The translations under genes and the position numbers were made by a program. This document shows positions 41,835 through 51,022 of a stretch of 64,000 bases of DNA, piece after piece (positions within the stretch are counted from its first letter, which is position 1; each line of letters opens with the position of its first letter). The DNA is from JBCBKU01 sp965267475 (lineage in GTDB: Bacteria; Pseudomonadota; Alphaproteobacteria; Rhodobacterales; Rhodobacteraceae). The stretch covers positions 372,001 to 436,000 of the forward strand of contig OZ254079.1 of NCBI GenBank assembly GCA_965267475.1, in the 5' to 3' direction. Below the pieces are notes generated by a model, which saw nothing but the letters and a program-made list of their open reading frames with translations, did not search any database and was not told the origin of the DNA.

Positions 41835-44474
41835 GTGAACGTTGCCAACGCATCCGTCACGCCAATGATGGCGCAGTTTCTCGACATCAAGTCGGGCTAT
41901 CCGGATGCGCTTTTGTTCTATCGGATGGGCGATTTTTACGAACTGTTCTTCGATGATGCCGTAGCGGCGGCCGAGGCGCTGGACATTGCCCTGACCAAAC
42001 GCGGCAAGCATCTGGGCGAAGACATCCCGATGTGCGGCGTTCCGGTCCATTCCGCAGAAGGGTATTTGCTGACGCTGATCCGAAAAGGGTTCCGCGTCGC
42101 GGTGTGCGAACAGATCGAGGACCCCGCCGAGGCCAAGAAGCGCGGATCCAAATCTGTCGTGAAACGCGCGGTGCAGCGCCTTGTGACCCCGGGCACGCTG
42201 ACCGAAGACAGCCTTCTGGAACCGCGGCGCAGCAATTACCTGGCGGCCTATGCTGAAGTTCGGAGTGAAGCCGCGCTGGCCTGGACCGACATGTCCACGG
42301 GCGAGTTTCGTGTGATCACAACCACAGCTGAGCAATTGCTGAGCGATCTGGCCCGCCTTGGTCCGCGGGAAATTTTGGTGCCGGATCGTCTTCATGCGGA
42401 CCTTGATCCGATCCTGGGTGACACAGGCCTATCCGTGACGACCCTTGCGAGTTCGGAATTTGACAGCGACCTGGGAACACGTCGGATCTGCGACCAGTTC
42501 AGCGTCGCAGCAACGGATGCATTTGGATCCTTCAATCGGGCGGATCTGGCCGTGTTAGGGTCTATTCTAGGTTACTTAGCGTCGACCCAGAAAGGCCAGT
42601 TGCCGCTGTTGAAACCGCCCGCCCAAGATCGTCCGGATGGCTTCATGCAGATTGACGCGGCGACGCGCGCAAATCTGGAGCTGACCCGATCCCTGGGCGG
42701 TGATCGGCAGGGGTCGCTGTTGTCGGTCATCGATAAGACAGCCACCGGGGCCGGTGCACGACTGCTGGAACAACGGCTTTCGGCCCCGTCCTGCGATCTC
42801 GACGTGATCACAAACCGGCAAGCGGACGTAGCGGCCTTGTTTGGGTCGAATGACGTTCGCGATGCAATTCGGGGCCATCTTCGAAAAACACCGGACCTTG
42901 AGCGGGCATTGTCGCGTCTTGCCTTGGATCGGGGCGGGCCCCGTGACCTCGCTGCTGTCAGAACGGCTTTGCACCAGGCGGCCGAGATTGGCCAGATTCT
43001 GGCGCGCGACTTGCCCGATGCCCTTGCAGATGCGCGCGATAGTTTGGGCATAGACCCGGGGCTGGCCGACACGCTTTCGGAAGCGCTCGTGGAAGAACCG
43101 CCTTTGCGGCTTTCCGACGGCGGCTTCATCATAGAGGGCTTCAATCACGAATTGGATGCGGCCCGTCAGCTTCGCGATCACGGACGCGCCACGATTGCGG
43201 GTATGCAGGCGGAATATGCCGAGGCGACCCAAATTTCGTCGCTTAAGATCAAGCACAACAATGTCCTGGGCTATTTCATCGAGACGACGGCGACACACGC
43301 CGAAAAAATGCTGTCGCCGCCTTTGTCCGAACGCTTCCTTCACCGCCAGACCACAGCAAATGCGGTGCGCTTCACCACCAAAGATCTAAGCGATTTGGAA
43401 TCGCGGATCCTGAGTGCCGGCGAAAAGGCGTCCAATATCGAAAAAAGGCTCTATTCCGAACTTACTGCCCAGATTCTAGAGAAGGCTGACGATATTCGGC
43501 GGGTGGCTGAAGGCCTTGCGCAGATTGATGTGGCAGCAGGGCTGGCGGCATTAGCACGCGCGGACGGTTGGGTTGAACCGAAGCTTGACAGCAGCCGTTC
43601 CTTTGTGATCACAGGCGGGCGCCACCCGGTGGTCGAACGTGCACTGATGTCTGGCCAAACCACCCGTTTCATTGCAAATGACTGCGATCTGACAGCGGAA
43701 GCAGGCCCGGCGATCCGCTTGCTGACCGGTCCCAACATGGCCGGTAAGTCGACTTATCTCCGGCAGAATGCGCTGATTGCGATCTTGGCACAGATCGGCA
43801 GTTATGTTCCTGCCGAGGCTGCGCATATTGGCCTGGTCAGTCAGGTCTTCTCACGCGTGGGTGCGTCGGACGACCTGGCCCGCGGCCGGTCAACCTTCAT
43901 GGTCGAAATGGTGGAAACCGCTGCGATCCTGAACCAGGCCGATGACTATGCCTTGGTGATCCTTGACGAAATCGGGCGCGGGACCGCCACCTATGATGGG
44001 CTTTCGATTGCCTGGGCGACGCTTGAATATCTGCACGAGGTCAACAAGTGCCGGGCGATGTTCGCGACGCACTATCACGAATTGACGGCACTGGCGGATC
44101 AAATGCCGGGCGTGCGGAACGCCACCGTGGCCGTGAAAGAATGGGACGGTGAGGTGATCTTCCTGCACGAAGTGCGCGACGGCGCGGCTGACCGGAGCTA
44201 TGGCGTGCAGGTCGCGAAGTTGGCCGGGCTTCCAAACGCCGTGGTCGCCAGGGCGCGCGAAGTCCTCGACAAATTGGAAAAGTCGGATCGGGACGGATCA
44301 GGTCAAGCCAATTTGATCGATGATCTGCCCCTGTTCTCGGCGAACCCCGTCAAGCCGCAACCGGCGTCGAAAAATCCGGCAATGGATCGCCTCGTGGAAC
44401 TTGAGCCCGACGCGCTGACGCCGCGCGAGGCGCTCGACCTGATCTATGAGTTGAAGGCGCTTGCCGAGGACTAA
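41835..44474 (+). CDS. mutS: DNA mismatch repair protein MutS
   Basis: From GTG 41835 the 879-residue protein is full-length MutS. The mismatch-reading motif FYELFFDD is near residue 35, then a connector, lever and clamp. The ATPase has Walker A GPNMAGKSTYLRQN near residue 632, Walker B VILDEIGRGT, and the FATHYHEL switch. A short C-terminal tail for tetramerisation/beta-clamp binding follows. MutS recognises base mismatches and recruits MutL. It converges on grpE with a four-base overlap. Confidence 0.98.
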   Translation: MNVANASVTPMMAQFLDIKSGYPDALLFYRMGDFYELFFDDAVAAAEALDIALTKRGKHLGEDIPMCGVPVHSAEGYLLTLIRKGFRVAVCEQIEDPAEAKKRGSKSVVKRAVQRLVTPGTLTEDSLLEPRRSNYLAAYAEVRSEAALAWTDMSTGEFRVITTTAEQLLSDLARLGPREILVPDRLHADLDPILGDTGLSVTTLASSEFDSDLGTRRICDQFSVAATDAFGSFNRADLAVLGSILGYLASTQKGQLPLLKPPAQDRPDGFMQIDAATRANLELTRSLGGDRQGSLLSVIDKTATGAGARLLEQRLSAPSCDLDVITNRQADVAALFGSNDVRDAIRGHLRKTPDLERALSRLALDRGGPRDLAAVRTALHQAAEIGQILARDLPDALADARDSLGIDPGLADTLSEALVEEPPLRLSDGGFIIEGFNHELDAARQLRDHGRATIAGMQAEYAEATQISSLKIKHNNVLGYFIETTATHAEKMLSPPLSERFLHRQTTANAVRFTTKDLSDLESRILSAGEKASNIEKRLYSELTAQILEKADDIRRVAEGLAQIDVAAGLAALARADGWVEPKLDSSRSFVITGGRHPVVERALMSGQTTRFIANDCDLTAEAGPAIRLLTGPNMAGKSTYLRQNALIAILAQIGSYVPAEAAHIGLVSQVFSRVGASDDLARGRSTFMVEMVETAAILNQADDYALVILDEIGRGTATYDGLSIAWATLEYLHEVNKCRAMFATHYHELTALADQMPGVRNATVAVKEWDGEVIFLHEVRDGAADRSYGVQVAKLAGLPNAVVARAREVLDKLEKSDRDGSGQANLIDDLPLFSANPVKPQPASKNPAMDRLVELEPDALTPREALDLIYELKALAED

Positions 44475-45055
44475 CTGGCCGGTGTTGAGCTGACGCCAAC
44501 CTTTGCAGGCCGTAAAAGCCGGTCGCCGATCATGAACCCCTCGGCCATCACCTGAATGATTTCGCCGGCTTTTGTGCCCGGGACAGGCGCTTCGAACATC
44601 GCCTCATGGGTTTGCGGATCGAAAACATCTCCGATTTCGGGCGACACAGGCTCGATCCCGTGCTTTTTGAATACGTTGCGCATTTCGCGAAGGGTCAATT
44701 CGACGCCTTCAAGAAGCGCCTTTGATGCTTCGCCTTCGGCATCTTCCGCCGCATCCAAAGCCCGTTTCAGGTTGTCATAGACAGGCAGCATATCGCGCGC
44801 CAACCGCTGACCGCCGTACAGCTCGGCCTCGCGTCGTGCTTTGTCACCACGCTTTCGCGCATTTTCGGCCTCGGCCAGGGCACGCATCCACCGGTCGTGG
44901 TATTCGTCGCGTTCCGCAATGACCTTTTCGACATTCGCGTCGACCGCCTCGGGATCGATATCCAGGTCTTCCGGGCCGCCCTCGGCAAGCTCATCCAGCG
45001 TCTGAAGCTCTTCCGCTGCTTCGTCCTGTTTCACTTTGCCAGTGTCTTTGTTCAT
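44471..45055 (-). CDS. grpE: GrpE nucleotide exchange factor
   Basis: The 194-residue protein has the GrpE layout: an acidic N-terminus (LQTLDELAEGGPEDLDIDPE), a long helix (VEKVIAERDEYHDRWMRALAEAENARKRG), and the C-terminal beta domain (FDPQTHEAMFEAPVPGTKAG...VMAEGFMIGDRLLRPA). It releases ADP from DnaK. It shares one base with the hrcA stop, so grpE is coupled to the heat-shock repressor. Confidence 0.96.
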   Translation of the reverse strand: MNKDTGKVKQDEAAEELQTLDELAEGGPEDLDIDPEAVDANVEKVIAERDEYHDRWMRALAEAENARKRGDKARREAELYGGQRLARDMLPVYDNLKRALDAAEDAEGEASKALLEGVELTLREMRNVFKKHGIEPVSPEIGDVFDPQTHEAMFEAPVPGTKAGEIIQVMAEGFMIGDRLLRPAKVGVSSTPAS

Positions 45056-46119
45056 CAGCCTCGATCCGAAATTAGCTTGCCCACCAATTGGGCTGTGTAA
45101 TCGACGATTGGGACGACGCGCCCATAGTTCAATCGGGTCGGTCCAATGATTCCCACCGCACCCACAACCTTTCGGTCAGCGTTCATATATGGAGACACCA
45201 CCAAAGAGGAACCCGTTAGAGAAAAAAGCTTGTTTTCTGACCCGATAAAAATGCGGACCCCGTCGCCTTGTTCGGTCAGATCGAGGAATTCGGCGATGTC
45301 ACGCTTGCGTTCAAGGTCATCGAACAGTGTTCGGATCCGTTCCAGATCCTCGGCATATTCGTTTTCGCCCAACAGATTCGCACGGCCCCGGACGATCAGT
45401 CGTTCATGCTGTTCACCTTCGTCCTGCCAAAGTGCCACGCCCGCCTCGACAAGATCCCGAGACAAGGTATCAAGCTCTTGCCGGTGCACGTCGATTTGCT
45501 GTCGGACGACCTGCCCAAGCTCGGACAGGGTCCGGCCACCTGCCACCGCGTTCAGGAAATTCGCAGCCTCGCGCAGCGACGACGGCGTTTGTCCTGGAGG
45601 TGGCGTGAAGACACGGTTTTCGACCTGGCCATCGGCAAAGACCAGCACGACAAGCGCGCGATCGGCACCAAGCGACACAAATTCTACATGTTTCACCGGC
45701 GCTTCGGACTTGGGGGCCAAGACCAGGCTGGCCCCGTGGGTCAATCCTGAAAGCGCCGAGCCAACGCGATCCAAGGCCGTGCCTACATCCATGTCGTCCG
45801 GGCCAAGCGTGGCTTCGATCTTTCCACGATCCTCGGAATTCAGCTCGCCGACTTCAAGAAGGCCGTCGACGAAGATCCGAAGGCCCTGTTCTGTAGGGAT
45901 CCGACCAGCAGAAACATGGGGGCTGTCGATCAGCCCCATCAGCTCCAGATCCTGCATGACGTTTCGGATGGTCGCGGCCGAGATGGATTCGGACATCGAC
46001 CGGGTCAGGGTGCGCGATCCGACCGGTTCGCCGGACGTCAGATAGCCCTCGACCACGAGCCGAAATACCTCTCGGCTGCGCTCGGTCATTTCCGCTAGCA
46101 ATCCTGCGCCTTTGCTCAT
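45055..46119 (-). CDS. hrcA: Heat-inducible transcription repressor HrcA
   Basis: The 354-residue protein has a winged helix-turn-helix at the N-terminus (LVVEGYLTSGEPVGSRTLT; ISAATIRNVMQDLE) and the HrcA core (LIDSPHVSAGRIPTEQGLRIF). HrcA represses chaperone operons by binding CIRCE repeats with GroEL as a cofactor. I find no CIRCE repeat (TTAGCACTC-N9-GAGTGCTAA) upstream of this unit, so its targets lie elsewhere. A predicted promoter is listed separately. Confidence 0.96.
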   Translation of the reverse strand: MSKGAGLLAEMTERSREVFRLVVEGYLTSGEPVGSRTLTRSMSESISAATIRNVMQDLELMGLIDSPHVSAGRIPTEQGLRIFVDGLLEVGELNSEDRGKIEATLGPDDMDVGTALDRVGSALSGLTHGASLVLAPKSEAPVKHVEFVSLGADRALVVLVFADGQVENRVFTPPPGQTPSSLREAANFLNAVAGGRTLSELGQVVRQQIDVHRQELDTLSRDLVEAGVALWQDEGEQHERLIVRGRANLLGENEYAEDLERIRTLFDDLERKRDIAEFLDLTEQGDGVRIFIGSENKLFSLTGSSLVVSPYMNADRKVVGAVGIIGPTRLNYGRVVPIVDYTAQLVGKLISDRG

Positions 46120-46141
46120 TCCGCCTGCTCCCGGACACTGG

Positions 46142-46170
46142 ATGTAATGTCAGCACCGGGCGAAGGTCAA
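46142..46170 (-). promoter_or_regulatory. Predicted promoter for hrcA-grpE
   Basis: On the minus strand TTGACC (46170-46165) is separated by 17 bases from TTACAT (46147-46142). The -35 element is good and the -10 weak. It sits about 22 bases before the hrcA start. Based on resemblance to sigma-70 consensus only. Confidence 0.4.
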
Positions 46171-46234
46171 TCGGGCTTGCGCCCGTACGTGGCATCAAAG
46201 TATGACCCGACCGCACTCAGCAGGGAGTATTGCC

Positions 46235-46945
46235 ATGAGACCCTCAGGTCGCGCGACCGGAGAAATGCGCGCTGTTTCCATTGAAACGGGCGTGACGCGT
46301 CATGCCGAAGGGTCGTGTCTGATCCGTATGGGCGACACGCATGTTCTATGCACAGCCAGCCTTGATGACCGGGTGCCTCCGTTTCTGAAAGGCACCGGAT
46401 TAGGCTGGGTGACGGCGGAATACGGGATGCTGCCCCGGGCCACACATACGCGGATGCGGCGCGAATCCAAGAATGGCCAGTCCGGCAGAACGCAGGAAAT
46501 TCAAAGGCTTATTGGCCGCAGCCTGCGGGCGGGGGTGGACCGGGTTGCTTTGGGCGAACGGCAGATCACGGTCGACTGTGATGTGATCCAGGCCGATGGT
46601 GGAACGCGCTGCGCCTCGATCACCGGGGGCTGGGTCGCATTGCGGCTGGCAGTGAACAAGCTGATGGAGGCGGGCGAGGTCCTGTCGGATCCGCTGACCG
46701 ATCACGTGGCGGCGGTATCTTGCGGGATCTACGCGGGCCAGCGTGTACTGGACCTGGACTATCCCGAGGACAGCGAGGCAGGTGTTGACGGGAATTTTAT
46801 CCTGACGGGTTCAGGGCGCCTGATCGAAATACAGATGTCCGCAGAAGGGGCAACATTCTCGCGCGATGATCTGACTGGCCTTCTGGATCTGGCCGAGTCA
46901 GGCGTGAACGATCTTGTCGCGGCGCAAAAGGCGGCAACGGCCTGA
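46235..46945 (+). CDS. rph: Ribonuclease PH
   Basis: From MRPSGRATGEMRAVSIETG (ATG 46235) the protein has 236 residues. It is a phosphate-dependent 3'-5' exoribonuclease that trims tRNA 3' ends. Visible blocks are EYGMLPRATHTRM, GRTQEIQRLIGRSLRAGVD, and the catalytic YPEDSEAGVDGNFI region. The start is preceded by GGGAG. It shares one base with rdgB. It diverges from hrcA; this hrcA-rph divergence is typical of the group. Confidence 0.97.
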   Translation: MRPSGRATGEMRAVSIETGVTRHAEGSCLIRMGDTHVLCTASLDDRVPPFLKGTGLGWVTAEYGMLPRATHTRMRRESKNGQSGRTQEIQRLIGRSLRAGVDRVALGERQITVDCDVIQADGGTRCASITGGWVALRLAVNKLMEAGEVLSDPLTDHVAAVSCGIYAGQRVLDLDYPEDSEAGVDGNFILTGSGRLIEIQMSAEGATFSRDDLTGLLDLAESGVNDLVAAQKAATA

Positions 46946-47550
46946 TGCGACCGATTGGCGACAAGCTGGTCCTTGCATCGCACAACGCCGGAAAGCTGCG
47001 CGAGATCTCTGAACTGCTTGCGCCTCTTGGGATGGCCGTGGTCTCTGCCGCGGACCTTGGACTGCCCGAACCGGATGAGACCGAGACCACGTTTCACGGA
47101 AACGCGGCGATCAAGGCCCTGGCCGCCGCAACGGGATCCGGCCTGCCGGCCTTGTCCGATGACAGCGGGATCGAGGTTGACGCTTTGGATGGGCAGCCTG
47201 GCGTCTTCACCGCCGATTGGGCGGAAACACCGAACGGTCGTGATTTTCCGATGGCCATGACCAAGGTCTGGAACCTGCTGGAAGAAAAGAACGCACCGGC
47301 GCCGCGGACCGCGCGGTTCCGGGCAACGCTGTGCTTGGCTTTCCCCGATGGCGAAACCGAATTCTACGACGGCGCCGTCGAGGGTCAGGTCGTCTGGCCG
47401 ATGCGAGGAGCTCTCGGGTTCGGTTTCGATCCCGTCTTTTTGCCGAATGGCGAAACGCAAACGTTCGGTGAAATGGACCCGGCGAAAAAGCACGGCATGT
47501 CTCACAGGGCCGACGCATTCGCCAAGCTTGTCGCAGCGCGCTTTGCCTGA
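46945..47550 (+). CDS. rdgB: XTP/dITP diphosphatase (RdgB/HAM1)
   Basis: The 201-residue protein hydrolyses non-canonical purine nucleotides. Motifs seen are LASHNAGKLREISELL, the ALPALSDDSGIEVDAL-type region (here LPALSDDSGIEVDALDG), and the C-terminal block MDPAKKHGMSHRADAFAKL. Its start overlaps the rph stop by one base and its stop overlaps the hemW start. Confidence 0.97.
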   Translation: MRPIGDKLVLASHNAGKLREISELLAPLGMAVVSAADLGLPEPDETETTFHGNAAIKALAAATGSGLPALSDDSGIEVDALDGQPGVFTADWAETPNGRDFPMAMTKVWNLLEEKNAPAPRTARFRATLCLAFPDGETEFYDGAVEGQVVWPMRGALGFGFDPVFLPNGETQTFGEMDPAKKHGMSHRADAFAKLVAARFA

Positions 47551-48700
47551 GAATTGGGAAGAAGCCGGATTCGGCATCTACCTTCACTGGCCCTTCTGCC
47601 AAGCGAAATGCCCCTATTGCGACTTCAACAGCCACGTTTCGGCATCGACAGATCAAGATCATTGGCGGGCGGCCTATCTGTCGGAGATCGACCGGATCGC
47701 GGAAGAAACCGCAGGACGCACGGTTTCGTCCGTTTTCTTCGGGGGCGGAACCCCGAGCCTGATGGATCCATCGGTGGTCGCGGCGGTGCTGGACCGCATC
47801 GCTAGCCGGTGGGTGCTGGCAAAGGATTTCGAAGCTACACTTGAAGCCAATCCGACCAGCGTTGAGTTTGGGAAGTTCCACGATCTGGCAGCGGGCGGCG
47901 TGAACCGCGTGTCCATCGGCGTCCAAGCCTTGAACGACCGGGATCTGAAAACGCTCGGGCGAATGCATTCTGCGGATGATGCATTACAGGCGGTCGCGTC
48001 GGCCCGCCAACATTTCGAACGGGTCAGCTTCGATCTGATTTATGCCCGCCAGAACCAGTCACTGGCAGATTGGGACGCAGAGCTAACCCGGGCGCTCTCT
48101 TTCGGCCCGGACCATCTTTCGCTTTATCAACTCACAATTGAACCCGGAACGCCATTTGGTCAACGCCATCGCCATGGCGGGCTACAGGGCTTGCCATCCG
48201 AAGATCTGGGCGCCGATCTGTTTGAGCTTACCCAGGAAGTGACGACACAGGCGGGCGTGCCGGCCTATGAAGTGTCAAACCACGCGCGGCCCGGCGAAGA
48301 AGCCCGACACAATCTAATTTATTGGCGTGCTGGCGACTGGGCCGGTATCGGGCCCGGCGCCCATGGCCGCCTAACGTTTGGATCGGAACGCTTGGCGACA
48401 ACGGCCCCGCGCGCACCCGAGGCGTGGTTGAACCGCGTCAGGGACACCGGAAACGGAGAGCTCTCGCGCAAAGTGCTGACGCCCGAAGAGCGGGGCGAAG
48501 AATATGTGATCACATCGCTTCGCCTTGCCGAAGGGTTGTCGGTTGATCGGCTTCGGGGTATTTCGGATGTCAACCTTAATCCCTTTAAAATCAGAGGTTT
48601 GCAGGATATCGGCGTTATCGCCGCCAAGCCGGACCGCATCACTGCCACAACCAAGGGCCGCGCCCTGCTGAATACCGTGGTAGCCGAATTACTGTCTTAG
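47543..48700 (+). CDS. hemW: Radical-SAM haem chaperone HemW (formerly HemN-like)
   Basis: The best start is TTG 47543, overlapping the rdgB stop, giving about 385 residues; the frame is open further upstream inside rdgB but without homology, and TTG 47528 is an alternative. The radical-SAM motif CQAKCPYCDFN binds the 4Fe-4S cluster. FFGGGTPSLM and RVSIGVQALNDRDLKTLGRMH follow, as in HemW proteins. HemW delivers haem to respiratory enzymes; it is not a coproporphyrinogen oxidase. It converges on parB with a four-base overlap. Confidence 0.94.
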   Translation: MPENWEEAGFGIYLHWPFCQAKCPYCDFNSHVSASTDQDHWRAAYLSEIDRIAEETAGRTVSSVFFGGGTPSLMDPSVVAAVLDRIASRWVLAKDFEATLEANPTSVEFGKFHDLAAGGVNRVSIGVQALNDRDLKTLGRMHSADDALQAVASARQHFERVSFDLIYARQNQSLADWDAELTRALSFGPDHLSLYQLTIEPGTPFGQRHRHGGLQGLPSEDLGADLFELTQEVTTQAGVPAYEVSNHARPGEEARHNLIYWRAGDWAGIGPGAHGRLTFGSERLATTAPRAPEAWLNRVRDTGNGELSRKVLTPEERGEEYVITSLRLAEGLSVDRLRGISDVNLNPFKIRGLQDIGVIAAKPDRITATTKGRALLNTVVAELLS

Positions 48701-49590
48701 CTCGCGGTCGTAAGTTTGCGGCAAAGATCGTCCAATTGCTCAAGCGAGCCGTATTTGATCACGACCTGCCCGCTCTCGCCGCCCGCATTGTGCTCGATCG
48801 CGACTTTCATCTTCAAAGCCGCGCCCAGATCGGATTCCAACGCGCGCGTGTCCGCATCTTTGGGCGTGACCACCGGCGCCGACGGCGTGGCAGGCGCGGC
48901 GGTTCCCTTTGCCATCTTTTCAGCATCACGAACCGACAGCCCACGTTTGACAATGTCCTTGGCAAGGGCAACCGGATCATCCGCCGTGATCAGCGCGCGG
49001 GCATGACCTGCGGAAAGCGCACCTTTGCGAAGGAAATCCAGAACTTCGTCCGGCAGCCCAAGAAGCCGAACGGCATTCGCAATATAGCTCCGGCTTTTGC
49101 CCAGAGCCTCGGCCATGGCTTCCTGGGTTCGCCCAAACCGATCCATAAGTTGTTGATATCCAAGCGCTTCTTCAACCGGATTCAGATCCGCACGCTGAAT
49201 GTTCTCAATAATGGCGACCTCAAGCACTTCAGTATCGTCAAACTCACGAATGACCGCCGGAACCTCATGAAGTTGGGCAAGCTGGGCCGCCCGCCAACGC
49301 CGCTCGCCGGCAACGATCTCATAACCGCCGGGGGATTTTGCCGACGCCCGCAGGACCAGCGGTTGGATGATGCCCTTTTCGCGGATTGAGTTCGCCAACT
49401 CTTTCAAGGGCCCATCGTCAAAGTCACGGCGCGGCTGGTCTGGATTTGGCTCGATCCGATCAATCGGAATCTGATCGACGCCCGACTTTGTCCGGGCGGG
49501 TTGATCGGCGCTTGGCTCATCGACAGCAACGTCGGCCATCAAGGCCGACAAACCCCGGCCAAGACCCTGGCGTTTCTTTTTATCAGCCAT
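48697..49590 (-). CDS. parB: Chromosome partitioning protein ParB
   Basis: From MADKKKRQGLGRGLSALM the protein has 297 residues. The N-terminal GLGRGL box and arginine-rich GERRWRAAQLA motif (CTP-binding) are present, then a helix-turn-helix region (TQEAMAEALGKSRSYIANAVRLL) for parS binding, and a C-terminal dimer domain. ParB spreads from parS as a CTP-dependent clamp. Three parS-like sites lie within 3.5 kb of the gene. It is downstream of parA. Confidence 0.97.
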   Translation of the reverse strand: MADKKKRQGLGRGLSALMADVAVDEPSADQPARTKSGVDQIPIDRIEPNPDQPRRDFDDGPLKELANSIREKGIIQPLVLRASAKSPGGYEIVAGERRWRAAQLAQLHEVPAVIREFDDTEVLEVAIIENIQRADLNPVEEALGYQQLMDRFGRTQEAMAEALGKSRSYIANAVRLLGLPDEVLDFLRKGALSAGHARALITADDPVALAKDIVKRGLSVRDAEKMAKGTAAPATPSAPVVTPKDADTRALESDLGAALKMKVAIEHNAGGESGQVVIKYGSLEQLDDLCRKLTTAS

Positions 49591-49602
49591 GCACTGCACC
49601 CA

Positions 49603-50397
49603 TCATGTTGTAGCACGCTGGCGTGCGGCTACCATTTCTTGCGCCAAAGATCGGTAAGCAATGCTGCCCTTTGAACCGCTGTCATAGCTTAGAACCGGGA
49701 CCGAAAACGATGGTGCCTCGGACACGCGGACATTCCGCGGCACGATGGTTTCAAACACCATTTCGCCCAATGTCTCGCGTGCGTCTGCTTCGACCTGCTG
49801 GCTCAGGTTGTTGCGCTTATCGAACATGGTCAGAACGATGCCCTCGATCCTGAGATCGGGGTTCGCGCTTGCCCGCACTTCGCGCACTGACAACATGAGT
49901 TGCGACAGGCCCTCTAACGCAAAGAACTCGCTTTGAAGCGGAACGAGCACGGAATTTGCCGCCACCATCGCGTTGACCGTCAGCAAGCTCAGGCTGGGCG
50001 GACAGTCGATCAAGATGAACTCGAACACCTCGGCCGCTTTTCGGCGCAAAGCATCGCGAAGAAGAAAGCTCCGACGCGGATTGGCGGCCATTTCCATATC
50101 GGCCGAACTTAGATCGGTCGTCGCCGGTGCGATCCAAAGATCCTCTGTATCCGTCGGTTTCACGATCTCGGATAAGGTCGCGTCGCCAAGCAAAAGATCA
50201 TATGTCGTCAGATCTCGCGCCGCAGCGGGTATGCCGAGACCTGTCGATGCGTTGCCCTGAGGATCCAGATCAACGATCAGAACCGCCTTCCCGGCCTCTG
50301 CCAATGCTGCGCCCAAATTGATCGCGGTCGTCGTTTTCCCGACCCCACCTTTCTGATTGGTGATGGCGATGATCTTGGGTTCAAGTTCTGCGGTCAT
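49603..50397 (-). CDS. parA: Chromosome partitioning ATPase ParA
   Basis: The 264-residue protein has the deviant Walker A KGGVGKTTTAINLGAAL, the switch residues LIVDLDPQGNASTGLG, and Walker B FILIDCPPSLSLLTVNAM. It forms the DNA-bound gradient that pulls ParB-parS complexes apart. It lies 1 base after the rsmG stop and 12 bases before parB. Confidence 0.98.
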   Translation of the reverse strand: MTAELEPKIIAITNQKGGVGKTTTAINLGAALAEAGKAVLIVDLDPQGNASTGLGIPAAARDLTTYDLLLGDATLSEIVKPTDTEDLWIAPATTDLSSADMEMAANPRRSFLLRDALRRKAAEVFEFILIDCPPSLSLLTVNAMVAANSVLVPLQSEFFALEGLSQLMLSVREVRASANPDLRIEGIVLTMFDKRNNLSQQVEADARETLGEMVFETIVPRNVRVSEAPSFSVPVLSYDSGSKGSIAYRSLAQEMVAARQRATT

Positions 50398-50398
50398 G

Positions 50399-51022
50399 TC
50401 AGACGGGCCTGATGTCTCCGAGCTTGAGAATAACGGCCTCAGCGTCGGTTCTGCTGGTCACTTCTTCGCAAGTGAAGGTCCAGGTTTCAAGGGCGCGCGA
50501 CAGTTCCGCGCGAAAATTCGCGCCTTTTGGGAACAGAGCGATGCCCTTGTCCAGGTGGCGATGCGCGTGCGCCAAAAGATCCGTCAGCGGCGCCAAGGCC
50601 CGCGCCGAAAGGAAGTGACAATTCAACGGATCCAGTGACTCGATCCTGGCGGACAAGACCTGTACATCCAGGTCCATCAAACGCGCCGCGGACCGCAGAA
50701 ACGCTGATTTGCGCTGATCGCTTTCCACAAGCACGACAGACAAACCCGGGGTTTCATCTGCCGCAAACGCAGCGACAACCAGCCCGGGAAGGCCACCGCC
50801 GGACCCTAAATCGACCCAACGCCCCGAACTGGCGCCCGCCAAATGCCAGATTTGCGCGGAGTCCGCGATGTGACGCATCCAAAGATGTGCCTCAGATGCC
50901 CGGGACACCAGGTTGATCTTGCGGTTCCATTTCAGAAGTTCCCTCGCAAAGACATCCAAGCGCTCGTATGTTTCACGTGAAACATCCCGATCCAGAAGCC
51001 GGCGAAGGTCATCGCGCGTCAT
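50399..51022 (-). CDS. rsmG: 16S rRNA (guanine-527-N7) methyltransferase
   Basis: The 207-residue RsmG (GidB) has SAM motif I VDLGSGGGLPGLVVAAF and the preceding NLVSRASEAHLWMRHIADS block. It methylates G527 of 16S rRNA; loss gives low-level streptomycin resistance. The codons for DVSRET near the N-terminus coincide with a perfect parS site. The start overlaps the stop of mnmG by four bases. Confidence 0.97.
   Translation of the reverse strand: MTRDDLRRLLDRDVSRETYERLDVFARELLKWNRKINLVSRASEAHLWMRHIADSAQIWHLAGASSGRWVDLGSGGGLPGLVVAAFAADETPGLSVVLVESDQRKSAFLRSAARLMDLDVQVLSARIESLDPLNCHFLSARALAPLTDLLAHAHRHLDKGIALFPKGANFRAELSRALETWTFTCEEVTSRTDAEAVILKLGDIRPV
50969..50984. promoter_or_regulatory. parS site 1 (perfect)
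   Basis: TGTTTCACGTGAAACA matches the bacterial parS consensus exactly and is palindromic. It lies inside rsmG, encoding DVSRET, and is the expected nucleation site for ParB encoded 1.4 kb away. Confidence 0.95.

Noticed and set aside
46120..46234. A possible CIRCE operator near hrcA (GCACTC...GAGT at 46212-46229)
   Set aside because: Spacing is 6 rather than 9 bases and the flanking TTA/TAA is missing, so it does not match TTAGCACTC-N9-GAGTGCTAA.
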